From Actinernus sp. WN-2022 (Eukaryota; Cnidaria; Anthozoa; Actiniaria; Actinernidae): DNA of 64,000 bases. The position numbers were made by a program, and so were the translations under genes. The notes under the pieces are model-generated. The model was given only the letters and a program-made list of their open reading frames with translations. It was not told where the DNA came from and did not search any database. Where the stretch lies: NCBI GenBank assembly GCA_030867875.1, contig JAOWCC010000785.1, positions 1-64,000 on the forward strand, written 5' to 3'. This document shows, one piece after another, positions 62,646 through 64,000 of the stretch. Within the stretch, counting starts at the first letter, position 1. Each line of letters begins with the position of its first letter.

Positions 62646-64000
62646 CATGATTCACCATTCCTGATTCCTGATTCATCATTCCTCTTTCCTGATTCATCAT
62701 TCCTGATTCCTGATACATCATTCATCATTCCTGATTCATCATTCCTGATTCCTGATTCATCATTCCTGATTCCTGATTCATCAGTCCTGATTCATGATTC
62801 ACCAATCCTGATTCCTGATTCATCATTCCTCTTTCCTGATTCATCATTCCTGATTCCTGATACATCATTCATCATTCCTGATTCATCATTCTTGATTCCT
62901 GATTCATCATTCCTGATTCCTGATTAATCACTCCTGATTCCTGATTCCTGATTCATCATTCCTGATTCATCATTCCTGATTCATCATTCCTGATTCATCA
63001 TTCATCATTCCTGATTCATCATTCCTGATTCCTGATTCGTCATTCCTGATTCCTGATTCATTATTCCTGATTCATCATTCCTGATTCCTGATTCATCATT
63101 CATCATTCCTGATTCATCATTCTTGATTCCTGATTCATCATTCCTGATTCCTGATTCATCATTCCTGATTCCTGATTCATCATTCCTGATTCCTGATTAA
63201 TCACTCCTGATTCCTGATTCCTGATTCATCATTCCTGATTCATCATTCCTGATTCATCATTCATGATTCATCATTCATCATTCCTGATTCATCATTCCTG
63301 ATTCATCATTCCTGATTCCTGATTCATTATTCCTGATTCATCATTCCTGATTCCTGATTCATCATTCCTGATTCCTGATTCATCATTCCTGATTCCTGAT
63401 TCATCATTACTCATTCCTGATTCATCATTCCTGATTCCTGATTCATCATTCCTGATTCCTGATTCATCATTCCTGATTCCTGATTCCTGATTCATCATTC
63501 CTGATTCATCATTCCTCATTCCTGATTCATCATTCTTCATTCCTGATTAATCATTCCTCATTCCTGATTCATCATTCCTGATTCATGATTCACCATTCCT
63601 GATTCCTGATACATCATTCATCATTCCTGATTCATCATTCCTGATTCCTGATTCATCATTCCTGATTCATCATTCCTGATTCCTGATTCATCATTCCTGA
63701 TTCCTGATTGATCATTCCTCATTCCTGATTCATCATTCCTGATTCCTGATTCATCATTCCTGATTCCTGATTCCTGATTCATCATTCCTGATTCATCATT
63801 CCTGATTCATCATTCCTGATTCATCATTCTTCATTCCTGATTCATCATTCTTCATTCTTGATTAATCATTCCTCATTCCTGATTCATCATTCCTGATTCC
63901 TGATTCATCATTCCTGATTCCTGATTCATCATTCATCATTCCTGATTCCTGATTCATCATTGCTGATTCCTGATTCATCATTCATCATTCCTGATTGATC
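62646..64000. repeat. Heptamer spacer right of block F (runs out of window)
   Basis: This is in-phase heptamer satellite, 1355 bp visible. It starts with the standard right flank of the 88-bp blocks and continues like the A-B and C-D spacers: 63292-63540 corresponds closely to 49502-49750. The higher-order pattern therefore continues beyond the window, and another 88-bp block would be expected to the right. No genes. Confidence 0.9.

Noticed and set aside
1..64000. Telomeric repeat or human-type satellite II/III
   Set aside because: The heptamer ATTCCTG/ATTCATC is not a G-rich telomere repeat on either strand, and although it includes ATTCC/CATTC cores the period is 7, not 5, with strict TG/TC additions. 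It is therefore a different satellite.
1..64000. Heat-shock element arrays (TTC every few bases)
   Set aside because: Heat-shock elements need alternating GAA and TTC at 5-bp steps. Here TTC recurs in one orientation at 7-bp steps.

Overview
The whole 64 kb is tandem repeat. I find no protein-coding gene, RNA gene, transposon open reading frame, CRISPR array or bacterial-type signal. It looks like a constitutive satellite (heterochromatic) block of a eukaryotic chromosome: tens of kilobases of one short-word satellite, a second unrelated satellite interspersed in it, and several nested levels of higher-order repeat. No species can be named from the sequence.

Family 1 is a 7-bp satellite. On the + strand it is made of two main words, ATTCATC (class A) and ATTCCTG or ATTCCTC (class B), plus about twenty rarer one- or two-base variants (for example ATTGATC, ATTAATC, ATTCACC, ATTCCAG, AGTCCTG, ATACATC, TTTCCTG, ATTCCCG, ATTGCTG). 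The words are strung mainly as B-B-A (21 bp) and B-A (14 bp). Family 2 is an 88-bp satellite of about 41% GC, starting TTCAATGTGCCGTAAAATTC and containing CTGACCGCGAGCTAATC. It occurs only as six blocks of 5, 24, 25, 15, 10 and 9 copies.

Region 1 (1-38965) is pure heptamer satellite. It is built from two related 5.5-5.8 kb modules, here called P and Q, in the order P(partial)-Q-Q-P-Q-P-Q(truncated), then a rearranged 3 kb tail. P+Q make a unit of about 11.4 kb (offset 11417 bp between 16454-19641 and 27871-31037). Nearly all copy-to-copy length differences are exact multiples of 7 bp (21, 273, 392, 3066), and the 7-bp phase is unbroken from about 8334 to 38965.

Region 2 (38966-64000) alternates 88-bp blocks (A-F) with heptamer spacers. 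All six blocks begin and end at the same base of the 88-bp unit and have the same junctions. Shared variants split them into a B-type (B, D) and a C-type (C, E, F), in the order B-C-D-E. This implies a second higher-order unit: spacer, B-type block, short spacer, C-type block. In the third such unit (55123-62645) the B-type block is missing and its place is taken by nested heptamer duplications of 539, 623 and 1469/1470 bp.

Open reading frames of about 60-130 codons occur throughout on both strands, but they follow arithmetically from 3 x 7 = 21 bp and are not annotated as genes. Module edges are approximate. Block edges, offsets and phases were worked out by hand from the printed coordinates.
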